DNA of 64,000 bases from contig CM030938.1 in the NCBI GenBank assembly GCA_018136815.1, forward strand, positions 2,020,202 to 2,084,201. Reading direction: 5' to 3'. The notes beneath the pieces are model-generated. The model made no database searches. It was not told where the DNA came from and saw nothing but the letters and a program-made list of their open reading frames with translations. Position numbers and translations under genes: made by a program. Position 1 is the first letter of the stretch; every line of letters starts with the position of its first letter. Below, in pieces: positions 11,690-22,401 of this stretch. This DNA is from Isochrysis galbana. Taxonomy: Eukaryota > Haptophyta > Isochrysidales > Isochrysidaceae.

Positions 11690-12830
11690 GAGGGCACCGC
11701 CTCTCCCTCTCTCTGGCTTTCTCTCAACCTCCTCTCCCCCTCCGTGCCTGCGGGCAAGCCTCTCTCTCTCTCCCCCTCTGCGTGCCCCGTTGCTGGTGAG
11801 CGTGGGGTGAGGAGAGGGGGAGGCGAAGAAGTAGAATACGGGAGAGAGTAGTGAGTGGAGAGAGAGAGGAGGGAGGGAATGAAGGAAATGAGGGGCGCGG
11901 GGGGAGGAGGGCGGGAGGTTTGGAAGGGGGGAAGGGGGGTGGGAGGGCGCGGGGGGGGGGAGGGTGGCCGCGTTGCTCGAGGGGAGCAGGGCACCCTGCC
12001 AAGGTGGTAGCAGAGAGAGAGAGAGAGGAGGAAGGAGAGGTGAAGAAGAAGAGGAGGAGGGGGAGGGGGGGGGAAGAGAGAGAGAGGGGGGGGGAGATCC
12101 AGCCGACGGGGGGAGAGAGAGAGGGCGGGTGGGAAACCGGGGCGAGGGCGGCGGTCGAGGCCGGTCGAGAGGGGCACTCTCCCCCCGCCCCCCCCCCGCC
12201 CCCGCCCCCGCCCCCCCCCTTTCCACGCGCCTCTCCCTCCTACTCCCTCTCTCTCTCTCCCCTCTCTCTCCCCTCTCTCTCCCCTCTCTCTCCCTCTCTC
12301 TTTCCTCGGCTCAAAGACTACGAGACATTGTCGAATGGCCCCCTCGAGAGAGGAACAAAGGGACTTTTCCTCCTGCAATACCTCCCTCATCCCTCTGATC
12401 ACCGCCGCACACGGCTCATAATAATCCAGGGCGAGAGAGAGAGAGAGAGGAGGGGGGGGGGGGGGAGGGATCTCCCTCCTAATCCGGGCCCTAGGGAGGG
12501 AGGGGGAGGCGTTGCCCGGCGCGTGCGAGAGGGTTTGGGGAGCCACGTGACGCCGACGGCACGCTCGCTCTCCCCCTCCCCCTTCCCCTTTCCCTTCCCC
12601 ACCCCACGCCATGGCACCCCTCGTGCGAAGAGGAGGTGTGAGACTGAAGACGCGCGCCTCCCTCATCCCTCGGATCATCGCCCCACACGCCTCCCTCATA
12701 TCATCTATCTCCCTCTCGAACCCGGCCCCCTCCCCTGCCGCCCGAGATCTTTTTTCCCCCCCCGGCCCGCGCGCCCCCCCCCCCCCCCCCTCTCTCTTCC
12801 GACGGCGGCGAGTGCGATGTGGAAAGGGGG
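11690..12830. repeat. Strand-switching purine/pyrimidine low-complexity tract
   Basis: The plus strand alternates CT-rich (11700-11800, 12230-12310), GA-rich (11850-12130) and C-rich runs (12180-12220, 12770-12795). The long open frames here come from composition and have no domain content. No gene is called. Confidence 0.75.
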
Positions 12831-12865
12831 GGGGTACAAGCAGCTCGGCGCCTCTCCTCTGTTAT

Positions 12866-13356
12866 CTCTTTACTGCCGGGAGCGCAGCATGCAAATGGAT
12901 GCTTCGAAGTTTCGTTTTTTGAGGTGAGAGAAGAGAGGAAGACATGTTCAACGATATAAGCGACGCTTTCCGCCAAGAAAGAGATGATCAAATTTTTTCC
13001 GATCCCCCCCCCTCCCCCCCCCTCCCCCCCTCCGCCCCCGCCTCGCTCTCTCCCTCCCAGTCCCACTCCGTTGCGCCGCGCCGCCCTCCCCTCAACCTCT
13101 CACACCTCTTTCTAACGTGCACACGTGGATTATTTGGTAAACTGAAGCATCCAAATGGCTGCTTCGCCCCTGGGCCTATTTTCTCCATAATTCCATACTA
13201 CAATCTCGACCTATTGTGTAGAAAATGGGTGGGAAATGTGGGGAAGGATGTCCCTGAGGCTCCCCCAGCACCTCATGGGCACCCGTCAAGGCGTTGGCGA
13301 GCAGGGACGAAATATGCCGTTTGAAGCATCCATTTGCATGCTCCGGCAGTAAACAG
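12866..13356. mobile_element. piggyBac-like MITE
   Basis: The left end CTCTTTACTGCCGG and the right end (read inward) CTGTTTACTGCCGG are inverted repeats. Both continue inward with GCATGCAAATGGATGCTTC, the left copy having a 6-bp insertion. Both ends are flanked by TTAT (12862-12865 and 13357-13360), consistent with a 4-bp target duplication. The same CTCTTTACTGCCGG end stands next to TTAA at about 37707, in front of a decayed piggyBac transposase, which supports the assignment. There is no ORF inside. Confidence 0.7.
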
Positions 13357-13360
13357 TTAT

Positions 13361-15848
13361 AAACGTGCCAAGGAGCAGGATTGGGCCCCAAGTAACTCCG
13401 TCTCGGCGGGGGGGTACAGCTCTCGCGGCGAACTGTCAGGTAACTCCGTCGATAGGCGCCTTACAGTCTCAAAGGGCGTCCCAACTATTCTCATCGTCCG
13501 TGGTCACTCGGTGGGAAGTCTCAGCGTTTGGGAAGTCTCGGAGTGAGTGGATGTACTGTAAAGGAATACATCTATGAGAGGCTACCGCTTCATGGATGAG
13601 CCCCATTTCTATAGAGTAAGGGAAAATAAATGTTGACCCTTAGACATCGGGGGGGGGTGGGGGGGTTTGAGGCGTCTCAACAGTGACCCAAGAGTGGCTC
13701 AACTGCGAGATTTCTTGAGTCGCCGTTCTTGAGTCTCTGTTGAGCTAGGAGTAGGAGTCTCAAACTCCTCTAGTGGCTAGTGGGGAGAGTTGAGTTCGCG
13801 CGTTGTGCCAACTGCCAACTGTCACTCAACAACAGAGATCAATGATGGAGATGGCGGGGGAGGAGGTGCCACCGGCTGCTTTGCGCTCATCTCGAGCCAA
13901 CTTTTGGAATTTTTTGTACACACGGATGACCTCCAAGGCCATTCACGTTCGGAGACACACAGGTCGTGCCCGCCAAGCACGGGCCAGTCAATAGTTCTCC
14001 CGTTTTTATAGCACAACATCCCAACATGGAGCACAAAAAGTAGTTTTGTTTTCGCATTGACGTGCTGAATTGACGGACAGCCTCGTGTCTTCGAGCGTCT
14101 CACGTTCGATTTCGAGAGACAACCCCTCCTTTTCTCTCGATGATTCGACAGTCTCATATGGTAAGACTGGTTGGCTACCGAAACATTGGCATTTGGGCAT
14201 GCTGATGGTCATGTATTGTGCTCATATGTGTCTTGGACTGGTGAAATGAAGACTAAAATTAGAATTACTAAGGTTATAATTTGGCAAAACTATAATCAAG
14301 TTGATCTTTTTCTCCTGCGGCGGCGCGCGATGGCGGCCGCAGCGATGGTCGCTGGCCTCGCCAGTGGCCTCGCACGCGGCCTGTGGCCGCTCTGGCGAGG
14401 GTCTGCGCGGCCAGGAGGCCAGCAGGCACCCGCTCCCACCATGCTGAGGCGGTGCCGCGCGTGATGGGGCAGCCCATCATGCGCAGCACCGTCATTTTGA
14501 CGCTTCGCGGCCTGCCGCGCACTGCATACGCGCGAGGGGCTGGCAGTAGATGCCAGCAGGGGCGAGGTGGAAGGCGCAGGCGACGCGGTGCGCCCGCGCA
14601 GGGTTTTGTACTGCCTGCCCGGGGGTAACCGTGCCCGGGGAACGCAGGCGCGCGTCGCACAGCGCGACCTGTGGTGCACTTTTGTGGTCGACGTCGATTT
14701 CGCACGAGCGCGAAAACGTTTTTGGGTCTGTGTGTTGAATGGCGTCGAAAATGTGCATATTTCTCATTAGATTCTGCCTAATATACCCATTTCCAGTAGC
14801 ATATCCTAAGATCTCGCGACAAAACCTTATCACAGGACGCCGTCCTTTACTTTCTACTCACGGCCAAGTCTTACTAATAATCCGCAAGATTCCCTCCATC
14901 AAGTCGAACCTTCCGGACTTTGACCTCGATGATCGTCTCCACTCCCTTGCACACGATGTGCTACGTCTGAGTCAATCTCGAACGTCTGGAACATTCTCAA
15001 TCTATGTCTACATTCATCATGGACTTGATCTCAGTTCACCTCATGCTTCCGGACTCCTCTGATGCTCAATCTCAATGTATTCTCAGATACCCCAAGGCAC
15101 CCCTAGGACACCCCCTTGGTGAACTACACCCTCAGCCAATCAAGGTGCCCTAGTGCCTTTCTGACCCATTCGCCAAAGTTACTATCATTCCTCTCTTCAC
15201 TTCGATTCTGTTCTTTCTCATCTCTACCTGTCACACACTATTACCTGTTCTCTTACGATAGCTTAATGTGTGTGATACAGGCTGAAGTGTTTCGTTGGAA
15301 TCTCATGTGGCACAGTGGAGATTTGCTTGGTTTTTGTCCCAAGGTGGCCCTCAGTGCTCGGTTCTATCCCCATCGCTCACCTGTCTGTCGCGATCCCTCA
15401 CAATGCTGGTAATCCTTTTTGCAATCCCTCTGGTCCACTACTGGGTACCAGTACAACATGGAGCTCCCACCCAGGTGAGGCTGGCTGCCACTGCCACAAC
15501 CATGCCTGCCTGCCTCTTCTCGCCCCACTGGCGCTCGCTCGTCGCGCTCGACGAGCCGTTCACCGCACTCTCATCGTCTACCCCCTCCCGAGCGCTTGCT
15601 CGCTCACTCCATTGGGAGGCCTTTGGAGTGGGAGGGGGTGGCCCCCTTCTGTCCCATCTTGCCTGCCCACCTCAGGATTGGTCCTGCGCGAAAAAGCGCG
15701 CTGAACGCTTGCCATTCGGCGCCGCTCCGGCGGACTTTGAGGCGAGGACGCTAAACGTCGCCCCTTCGACGTACTCCTCTTTCCTCTTCATGTTCTCGGG
15801 ACTGCTCGAGTTCGAGCAGCCTAGGGGAACGTCTGATCCGTGGTGTTC
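13361..15848. other. Intergenic, no supported gene
   Basis: About 2.5 kb without a recognisable gene. A GC-rich block at 14320-14700 interrupts AT-richer flanks and could be a repeat, but no second copy is seen in this window. 15100-15850 has plus-strand frames without domain content. Confidence 0.4.
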
Positions 15849-17063
15849 TAGTGGGCGCGGGCCGAGACTCGCACTCCCACGCCTAGCATGGGCCTCCCCT
15901 TGAGCGGACTCCCCCCGCTCCCCTGGTCGCCAGGCAGACAGAGGCCACCGGGAGGCTCCAATGGCCAGCGTGGCAAGCGTGGGAGAGGCAGGGGGGGCCA
16001 GGGGCCAGGGGCTGAGCCCCAGCCTCCACTGCCCCCTGAGCTGCCCTTGCTGGCCCTCTAGGAGCTCCCAAAGGCCCTCTGAGAGCAGGCCGTGGCGCGC
16101 CGCATGGCGACGCGCCGTAGGGAGAGGGGTGGAGGAGAATGGAGAGAGGGAGAGGGGGGGATTTGCACCCCCCCCCGATGGAGTGCGGTAAGAAACGGGC
16201 CCCGTTTGCGTTAGCAAACGGGCGAAGGGGGGCGGCTGGCGACAGGAGGGGGAGAAGAAGGGAGTGGCTCAGGACGTCCCTATGGCAGGTATCGGGGGGC
16301 GCAGTCATTTATTTCTTCGAGGACTGCTCGCGGCGCGAGCTGTAAGGGCCGTTCTGCTTCTCGACGAGAGGTCCCTCCCTCCCTCCCCCCCTCCCCCCCG
16401 GTGTTTTTCCCCGGTGGGTCGCCCGACGTAATCGGTCCGCCCCACTGGGTTTTCCCCCATTGTAACTTGAGGGGAGTTATAATGGGAGCCGGGGGTTTGC
16501 GAGGGGGGAGATTTGTAGGGATGCATATGTGTATGTGTCTGTACCATCAATCACTCCAAGGCGTGCGGGCAAAAAAGGTAGCAACCGACACTGGAGCAGG
16601 CACCGGGGCAGGCACCGGGGCAGGCGCCGGGGCAGGCGCCGAGGCAGGTACGGCTTCAGATGCGGGTTAAGGTCTCGTGCATAGTGTAGTGTGTGGTGCT
16701 AGTAAGAGGATGAATGTTATCTATCTACCATCTATAGATACTAACTACACTTCGATAACTTGGAGGTGCGCGCGGAGCGCGGCCGCTCCGAACGCTCCTA
16801 TGCCTCGAGAGCCCAACGCGAGGTCAACCGCTGGTGCTCGGAGCCCCTCCCACAAATGCCCATTAATGGTACAATAACGGGCAATTTTGAGTTTCTCAGA
16901 GGGCCCAAACTTAGCACATTAACAGGTTTGGTTTTGGGTTGGGTGTTAACAAGTCAGATGTTGCCTATTACTGGGTATTGATGGTATTAACTTGTTTACG
17001 GGCTTAACCCAGCCCTAGCCTTGGAGTAGTGGTACTAACGCTCAGTTGTTTTATTATTATTAA
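15849..17063 (+). mobile_element. Non-autonomous retroelement copy, 5'-truncated
   Basis: This aligns with the complete minus-strand copy at 47850-48784. Shared blocks include CTAGTGGGCGCGGG, GGTCGCCAGGCAGACAGA, AAACGGGCCCCGTTTGCG, TTTATTTCTTCGAGGACTG and the 3' end ACGCTCAGTTGTTTTATT with a TTA-rich tail. The 5' head is missing. About 430 bp of extra sequence (roughly 16570-17010) contains a 12-bp minisatellite (GCAGGCACCGGG units, 16595-16645). No target duplication was identified. Confidence 0.75.
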
Positions 17064-17239
17064 AAGTCCGGTTGCTGCGCCCGCTGTGGCTGAGCCTCAA
17101 CGTTCTATGGCGAAGCCTAAAAATCCGGTTGCTGCGCCTGCTGGACAGGCACAACGTCGACTGTGGCACAAATCCAATCTCCAAGTTCAAACTCAAATAT
17201 CAAGTATGTGAACAACGCGCTATCGTACGAATACACGTG

Positions 17240-17470
17240 CAATTCCAAGGCGGCCACGGGCCCGGGTTGTAGGCCTCGAATGTATTTGAAATGTATTTGG
17301 CCGGAAGCCAAATACATATGTATTTGGCAGTATTTGCGTAGGCCCCAGCAACGCATTTCCCATCCAGGATCGTTCGTTGTTCTAACCAAATGTGTTTTTG
17401 ACCGCCCTTCAAGGCCCTTTAAGTACAGCCAAATACATAAGGTGAATACGTATTTCCCATCTAGCATCTA
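17240..17470. repeat. MITE-related sequence (GGGAAATRCG family)
   Basis: It contains the palindromic core GCCAAATACATATGTATTTGG and two TTTCCCATC ends like those of the complete element at 25293-25486, plus the shared GTTGTAGGCCTCGA block. It appears rearranged or tandemly truncated. Confidence 0.55.
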
Positions 17471-17819
17471 GGTTTCTCAACCCGTTCTAAAACTTCATTC
17501 CCTGGAACACTCCCGGCTCCCGGCCGGCGACGAGGAACAGCACCCGTAGCCTGGCGGATACGGATACGGATAGATACCCTCGTTTCGACCTGCGCCCCGC
17601 GCGCTGAGGAGTGTCCGCTCGTCTCCCCGCCCTTCCCCCCCCCCGGTATCATCGAGAATCCGGGAGGCGTGACCCCCCCGGGAGGGGATGCACTTCATCT
17701 CCCGTGCGGGGGGAGAGGGAGGGAGAGGTGGGGGGGGGGGGCGAAATAGAAGAAGAAGGGCTAGAAGGGGATAAAAGAGTGGAAGCGCGGGCCGGCCGCG
17801 ATCCAACCCCACAGCCCCC

Positions 17820-17944
17820 TTCCTCCCGTCGTCTCTTCTCTCTCTCTCTAGAGTTCTCTCTCGTCTTGTCTCTTTTGTCCGCTAGCCAAGACAGACCATC
17901 ATCCCTCCAAACGTGGACTCTGGGAGTACTCTCCCTCCCTCCTA

Positions 17945-17993
<49 letters not shown>

Positions 17994-18034
17994 CCTCCCT
18001 CCCTCTCCCTCTCCCTCTCCGCTCTCTCTCTCAC
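17820..18034 (+). promoter_or_regulatory. (CT)n leader before the Tab2-like gene
   Basis: A CT-rich region, including an uninterrupted CT dinucleotide run at about 17946-17989, ends 1-2 bp before the ATG. It probably forms the 5' UTR or core promoter. The position is consistent with other starts in this window. Confidence 0.45.
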
Positions 18035-18035
18035 A

Positions 18036-19431
18036 ATGGCCAGCCGAGGCCGCCAGGCCCTGCTGCTCGTGCTCAGCGTGCTAGCGGGGGGCGCAGCGGC
18101 GTGGCGCGCGGCGATGGGTCCCGCGCCGCGCGCGCGCCCCACTATGCGCGCGCCGCAGCCCGCAGACGGAGCGGAGGCCGTCGCTCTCTCTCCGCCCTCT
18201 GCCTCGCCTCGGCCGCCTCCCAGTGGAGAGTGGCAGCTCGACTTCTATTCGCGGCCAGTGCAGGGCGTCGACGGGAAGAAGCTGTGGGAGCTTCTGGTCA
18301 CCGACTCCGCAGGTGAGGGATCAAAGGAAGAAGAGAGGGAAAGAGGTAGAACAGGGAAGGACAATGGGGAAAGGCGACACCGAGAACTGGGAGAGTATTG
18401 CACTATTCGGTGCATGGGCAGGGTCAACATCGCCCGGCCCCCGGTGGCGCTTCGCTGCTGTCCCCCCGTCGCTGTGTGCCCGTCTTGGTGACGGGCGATG
18501 TTGACCCTGCCCATGCACCGTATAGTGCAATACTCTCCCAGTTCTCGGCGTCGCCTTTCCCCTTGGCTCGCACCAACGGCTCGCCTGCCGGCCGATTGTT
18601 GTACACGGCCCAGCCCTCACAGTGCGGCGCTCGCTTCAGCCCATCCCCCCATTTATTGCAGGCTCTTTCTACCACGCGGAGGCGGTCCCTTCGAACTGCG
18701 TGAACTCGCGCGAGCTTCGCAAGCGAGTACAAGCTTTAATTGACACTGCCGCGGTGAAGCCTACCTCGATCCGCTTCTTCCGCGCGCAAATGAAGAACAT
18801 GATCACGATTGCACTGTCGGAGTTGGGCTCGACACGGTGCACGCCATCGCGCGCCACGTATATGCTGTACAACTGGCTCTCCGAACGCGAGCGCTCAGTC
18901 TACCCGCAGATGGCGGGCTACCGCCCTCCAAGGCCAGAGGCGCCTCCGATCCGCCTACCGGTCAAGCTGCCTGACCAGCTCCGCGGCGAGCAGTACGCCT
19001 TCGTGACGCTGCCCTATGCTGAGTTCTTGCCGGGCGGTGGCATCACAAACGATAACATCGGCTTCGGCTCGCTCTGCCCGCTGCCTACGGGTCCGCAGGC
19101 GCCACCTGATGATGCTATGGTTCCCGGCCTGGTTGTCTTCTCCAAGCGCGCCTCGGCCATCGCGGCATGGCTGACAGGCGTTGATCTGGCGTTCGTCAAG
19201 GCGGTGCTCGAGAGCCGTGAGCTCATGCTTGAGGTCGGGCTGGACACGCAGTACCTCTTTGCCCGGATACGGACACCAGAGCAGAACCTGGAGGCGCAGC
19301 TGTTCGAGGAGGGCAAGGGGCGCACCGCCGGCCTGCACTTCCTCTCTGTGCAGACGTCCGCCGAGGCGGACGCCCCCGAGGGGTTTTGGCTGCTGAAAGA
19401 TGTTGAGGCCGAGAAGGCTGGAGGCTCTTAG
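18036..19431 (+). CDS. TAB2: Tab2-like plastid RNA-binding translation factor (DUF1092 family)
   Basis: Two exons, 18036-18312 and 18662-19431, join in frame across a GT-AG intron to give 348 residues. The N-terminus MASRGRQALLLVLSVLAGGAAA is a signal peptide followed by an Ala/Arg/Pro-rich transit-like region. From about residue 68 the protein follows the Tab2/Atab2 family closely: WQLDFYSRPV, GKKLWELLVTDS, IRFFRAQMKNMIT, PSRATYMLYNWLSERE, VYPQMAGY, LRGEQYAFVTLP, PGLVVFSKRA, AAWLTG and a C-terminal GLHFLSVQT...GFWLLKDVE. Family members bind plastid mRNA and promote photosystem translation (psaB in Chlamydomonas). The function here is by homology. The intron holds a long inverted repeat, listed separately. 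Confidence 0.93.
18371..18557. repeat. Inverted repeat inside the Tab2-like intron
   Basis: Arms 18371-18435 and 18493-18557 are 65 nt each and complementary with about two mismatches; the spacer is 57 nt. The spacer is GC-rich with a partial internal repeat. The structure fills the centre of the 349-bp intron and would fold into a stable hairpin in the pre-mRNA. It resembles an intron-resident MITE or introner-like element. No second copy was noticed in the window. Confidence 0.85.
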
Positions 19432-20084
19432 TGCGACGGTGGGCGGTAGGCTCGGGTGTGGCATGGCTACGCGTCTGGCGCACCCACACGTTATCGATGA
19501 CTTCAATATCCCTCGGCACGGGGCCTGGGCCTTACCCACGCGCGGCGCGTGCTGTGGAACAGATGTGCCGCCTCATTCAATGAGAGGTTGGTTCACGTGC
19601 GGGAGGACTGCAATAGATTGGAAGGCAGAGATGGTGCTTGTACTCCCTACCGCTCGCTTGGCGCGGGAGCCCGGATGTGGGGGCATGGCTTCGTGACGCA
19701 TGAAATCATGTGATATGCATACAAGGGGCCCAAGTCCTCCATTGCTGCATCATCGCGCCGGAGGCTGTCCCACTATCATTGTTCTTGCTACGCCTATTTG
19801 ATGTATAAGGCGCCGATGGAGCGTGACACCGTGGCGGGTCGCAGCTTCGGGTCAGACGTGGCTGATATGCTCTTGAGCTTTGGTTCTCACACCTATTGCG
19901 ATCAGCAAATTGCGAGCAATAAGCGGGCCTGCGCGCGCGGCCTCCGCCCACGTCCTTCTGCCTTGGTTTGTTCGGGGCGCAATATCGGCAGTAGCGCGCA
20001 ACACTGATGTATGATGGATGGGTCCATACGCGGCGCAGCGCGGCCTTGCATGGCTCAAACATCCCACGTTGTATTCTCTCTATC
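19432..20084. other. Intergenic, no gene seen
   Basis: This is the 3' flank of the Tab2-like gene up to a retroelement head. I see no domain-bearing ORF, RNA gene or obvious repeat. Confidence 0.5.
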
Positions 20085-20429
20085 AACTAAGTTTATACTT
20101 AGTTCAGCATGGGGGGGTGGCGCCTCGCGCCCCCCCTCTCAAGGCCACCAATTCCCTCCGGGGGGGCGCCTGTCGGTCAACCCCATGCTCTGCCTTTTGG
20201 CATGAGTAGGGCACTCAACAACACCACTCAGACCCCCAGTGGGCGCGGGTCGCGAGCCGCACTCCCATGCCCGCATTTGGCCTGCCCTCGTAGCTGTAGC
20301 TGACTCCCTCCCCATCCCTGCGTCGCCAGGCCGAGAGAGGCCTCTGGGCGGCACCTAAAGCCAGTGAAGCAAGCGTGGGAGAGGCAGGAGGTGCCAGGGG
20401 CTGAGCCCCAGCCTCCACTGCCCCTTGAG
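20085..20429 (+). mobile_element. Hairpin-headed non-autonomous retroelement, 5' portion
   Basis: It opens with a perfect palindrome, AACTAAGT-TTAT-ACTTAGTT (20085-20104), then TCAGCATGGGGGGG and the GC-rich body shared with the copies at 48784 and 1054. It ends at CCACTGCCCCTTGAG, directly abutted by a second head (20430-20449). The two heads form a near-perfect 22-bp direct repeat, which could be a target duplication or a tandem head-to-tail arrangement. Confidence 0.65.
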
Positions 20430-20497
20430 AACTAAGTTTATACTTGGTTCACTCATGGGGGGGCACGAGCCTCCCCCTTGCCTCTTGCCATGGGGGA
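20430..20497 (+). mobile_element. Second hairpin head, interrupted by a hAT end
   Basis: AACTAAGTTTATACTTGGTT is followed by CACTCATGGGGGGGCACGAGCC. The CATGGGGGGGCACGAGCC block recurs at 46735, after another partial head. The element is cut at 20498 by the terminal repeat of a hAT copy. Confidence 0.55.
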
Positions 20498-20984
20498 TAG
20501 GCCCAGGTCAATCCTTTTGCAAATTTTTCTGCAAGTTTGGGCGGCTGCTCCAACTTGTCACAAGTTTGGGCCCTCTCTACAAGTGAGCCACAAGTTTGGG
20601 GGCGGGCGACCCCCCTTTCTAATCGTATAACCCCCTATCTAGGAGTAAAATGCCCCCCCCTACAGTAGAATACAATATGGTCACGTTCCCCTGCCTTTTC
20701 ACAGAAAATTTTTCTTACTCACATAAACAAGACGTTTTATTAAGATAAACTGGGGTGCTCTTGTGCTCTTGATGTCAGGAGAATGAAAGCCCGCGGCGGC
20801 CGCACGCGCATGGCGGGCCGAGGAGGTGAGCCATGCCTGCCCCTTCCGCCTGCTGGTCTGCTGCGCCCGTGCGCGAGCCCGTGGGCCCGCATCTCAACCC
20901 CTGCCTTTGCCCCTCACAGGTAAGCGCCATTGTACGCGAAGCCGCGTCGCGTCGCTCGCGGACGGCGATGAGGAAGGCGTCAGC
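20498..20984 (+). mobile_element. Truncated hAT transposon copy (5' 487 bp)
   Basis: It starts with the hAT terminal repeat TAGGCCCAGGTCAATCC. By eye it matches the reverse complement of 59333-59819 over its whole length, including equal length. It carries the transposase start exon, the small intron and the first codons of exon 2. Homology stops after GAAGGCGTCAGC, and no right terminal repeat was found downstream. Confidence 0.8.
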
Positions 20985-21344
20985 AGCTCGCCCAGAGCCC
21001 CTGGGAGTGCGGCCATGGGCGCGACTCTCGGGAACTCTGGGACAAGAGAAAACGCGGGAAACACACGGGGGGGCGCGCGCAAGGAAAGAAAGGGGGCGCA
21101 CACATGAGAAAACAAGAAAACAAGGGAGGGGGGTCGAGAGCGATCACCCCTATCCTAACACACGGGGCGAAGGAGATCGAGATCGGAGGATCCCGACCGG
21201 AGCCGGAGGGGGTGCACGCCCGAAGAGCAAAGGGGGGAAAACAAAACACACGAAGGGAGGAAGAGCAAAGGAGAGAGGCTCCCTTGGGAGAAACCTAAGG
21301 GCGACGAGTGGCGTCAAGAAGAACGAGCTCGCTCTGACTCCCCC
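20985..21344. other. Purine-rich spacer, no gene seen
   Basis: A GA-rich plus-strand sequence without domain content separates the hAT fragment from the next retroelement piece. Confidence 0.5.
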
Positions 21345-21512
21345 CCCCCCGTCCTTGGTCGCCAGGCATACAGAGGCCTGTGGGTGTGGGCGGCTCCCAT
21401 GGCCAGCGACAAGCGAGGCGAGCATGGGCGGAGAGGCGGGGGGGCCAGGGGCTGAGCCCAAGCCTCCACTATCCCCTGAGCTGCCCTTGCTGGTCCTCTA
21501 GGAGCCCTCAAC
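21345..21512 (+). mobile_element. Retroelement body fragment
   Basis: It shares GGTCGCCAGGCA, GGGGCCAGGGGCTGAGCC and CTGAGCTGCCCTTGCTGG with the copies at 15849 and 48784. It is truncated on the left and abuts the palindromic head of a LINE-like fragment at 21513. Confidence 0.6.
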
Positions 21513-21915
21513 AAAACTATTGTTATAGTTTTAGCGATGGAGCGCGCGCCGACGCGCCGACCGCTCCCACCTCCCAGCCCCCCCGCCGCCACGACGCCCC
21601 ACCGGGGCCGCCCCAAGCCGCCGGAGCCGAAGCGCTCGCAGGCTGCCCCCCTGACCGACAGCGATGTGGACATGATCCTCCCGCCCTCGCCTCCTCAGCA
21701 GCCACACAAGCAGGGAACAGGCAGAGTCCTGTTCCCTGCAGACCAACAGAGCCAGCCTTTGGCCCTGCCGCCCGCCTCTTCCTCCATGCCACCACAACAA
21801 GGACTCCCCATGGTGGGTGGCAGCCTTGCTGCCACCCCCATGGTGGCAACTCCTACCTTCAGTGCACCCCTCGGGGGCGGGCACTTGACTCAACAATCAA
21901 TCATTGGAGCCTTTA
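21513..21915 (+). pseudogene. LINE-like ORF fragment with hairpin head
   Basis: The head AAAACTAT-TGTT-ATAGTTTT (21513-21532, perfect 8-bp arms) is followed by ATG at 21537. The ORF begins MERAPTRRPLPPPSP, matching the MERA start of the elements at 44334 and 59836. About 125 residues of Pro/Ser/Gln-rich sequence follow, with a basic-acidic patch near PPEPKRSQ and TDSDVDM, before the frame enters a GT microsatellite. The conserved downstream block of the 44-kb copy is absent, so this is a 5' remnant. Confidence 0.6.
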
Positions 21916-21924
21916 CGGCTTCCA

Positions 21925-21926
21925 AC

Positions 21927-21965
<39 letters not shown>

Positions 21966-21997
21966 TGTGTGTCTGTGTGTGTGCGTGTGTGTGTGTA
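21925..21997. repeat. GCGT/GT microsatellite
   Basis: About nine GCGT-type tetramers pass into a (GT)n run. It ends the LINE-like fragment. Confidence 0.9.
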
Positions 21998-22401
21998 AAA
22001 GCCGGTGATGTGCCTTCATATTCTTATGCCGAGCACATGAACAGCCAAATCGACAAAAGTGGGGACAAGCCGTGGTCGTGGTGCAAATGCCACCATTCGT
22101 AGTTGACAAACATAAGATGGCCCGTACTGTTGGCGCGCGATGCCTTGCGCTTTGCGCGCCCGAAACTTGAAAATCCCGCAGCTATCCCCAGCTTCCAGTT
22201 CATTGGCATTGGATTATCGGATGAGCAGCTCAGAATCTTTCGTCGCTGGGGCGGTGCTTGGACTTAACATTCCCGTCTATCACACACATCGCCCTATGTT
22301 AGCTGAACAAGCGTGGTCACCACAGTCACTATTGACAGCCCCTAGGCCCTAGCTGGGCACTCTTCTGTGGGCCTTCATCCTTGACGCCGGGCTAAGATAC
22401 T

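Noticed and set aside
11851-12927. 358-codon plus-strand frame and 438-codon minus-strand frame
   Set aside because: Both are translations of GA/CT-rich low-complexity DNA (Arg/Gly/Glu or Pro/Ser/Leu repeats) with no recognisable fold.
20085-20104. Palindromic heads as bacterial-type terminators or operators
   Set aside because: The surrounding genes are eukaryotic with introns, and the palindromes track retroelement 5' ends instead of gene ends.
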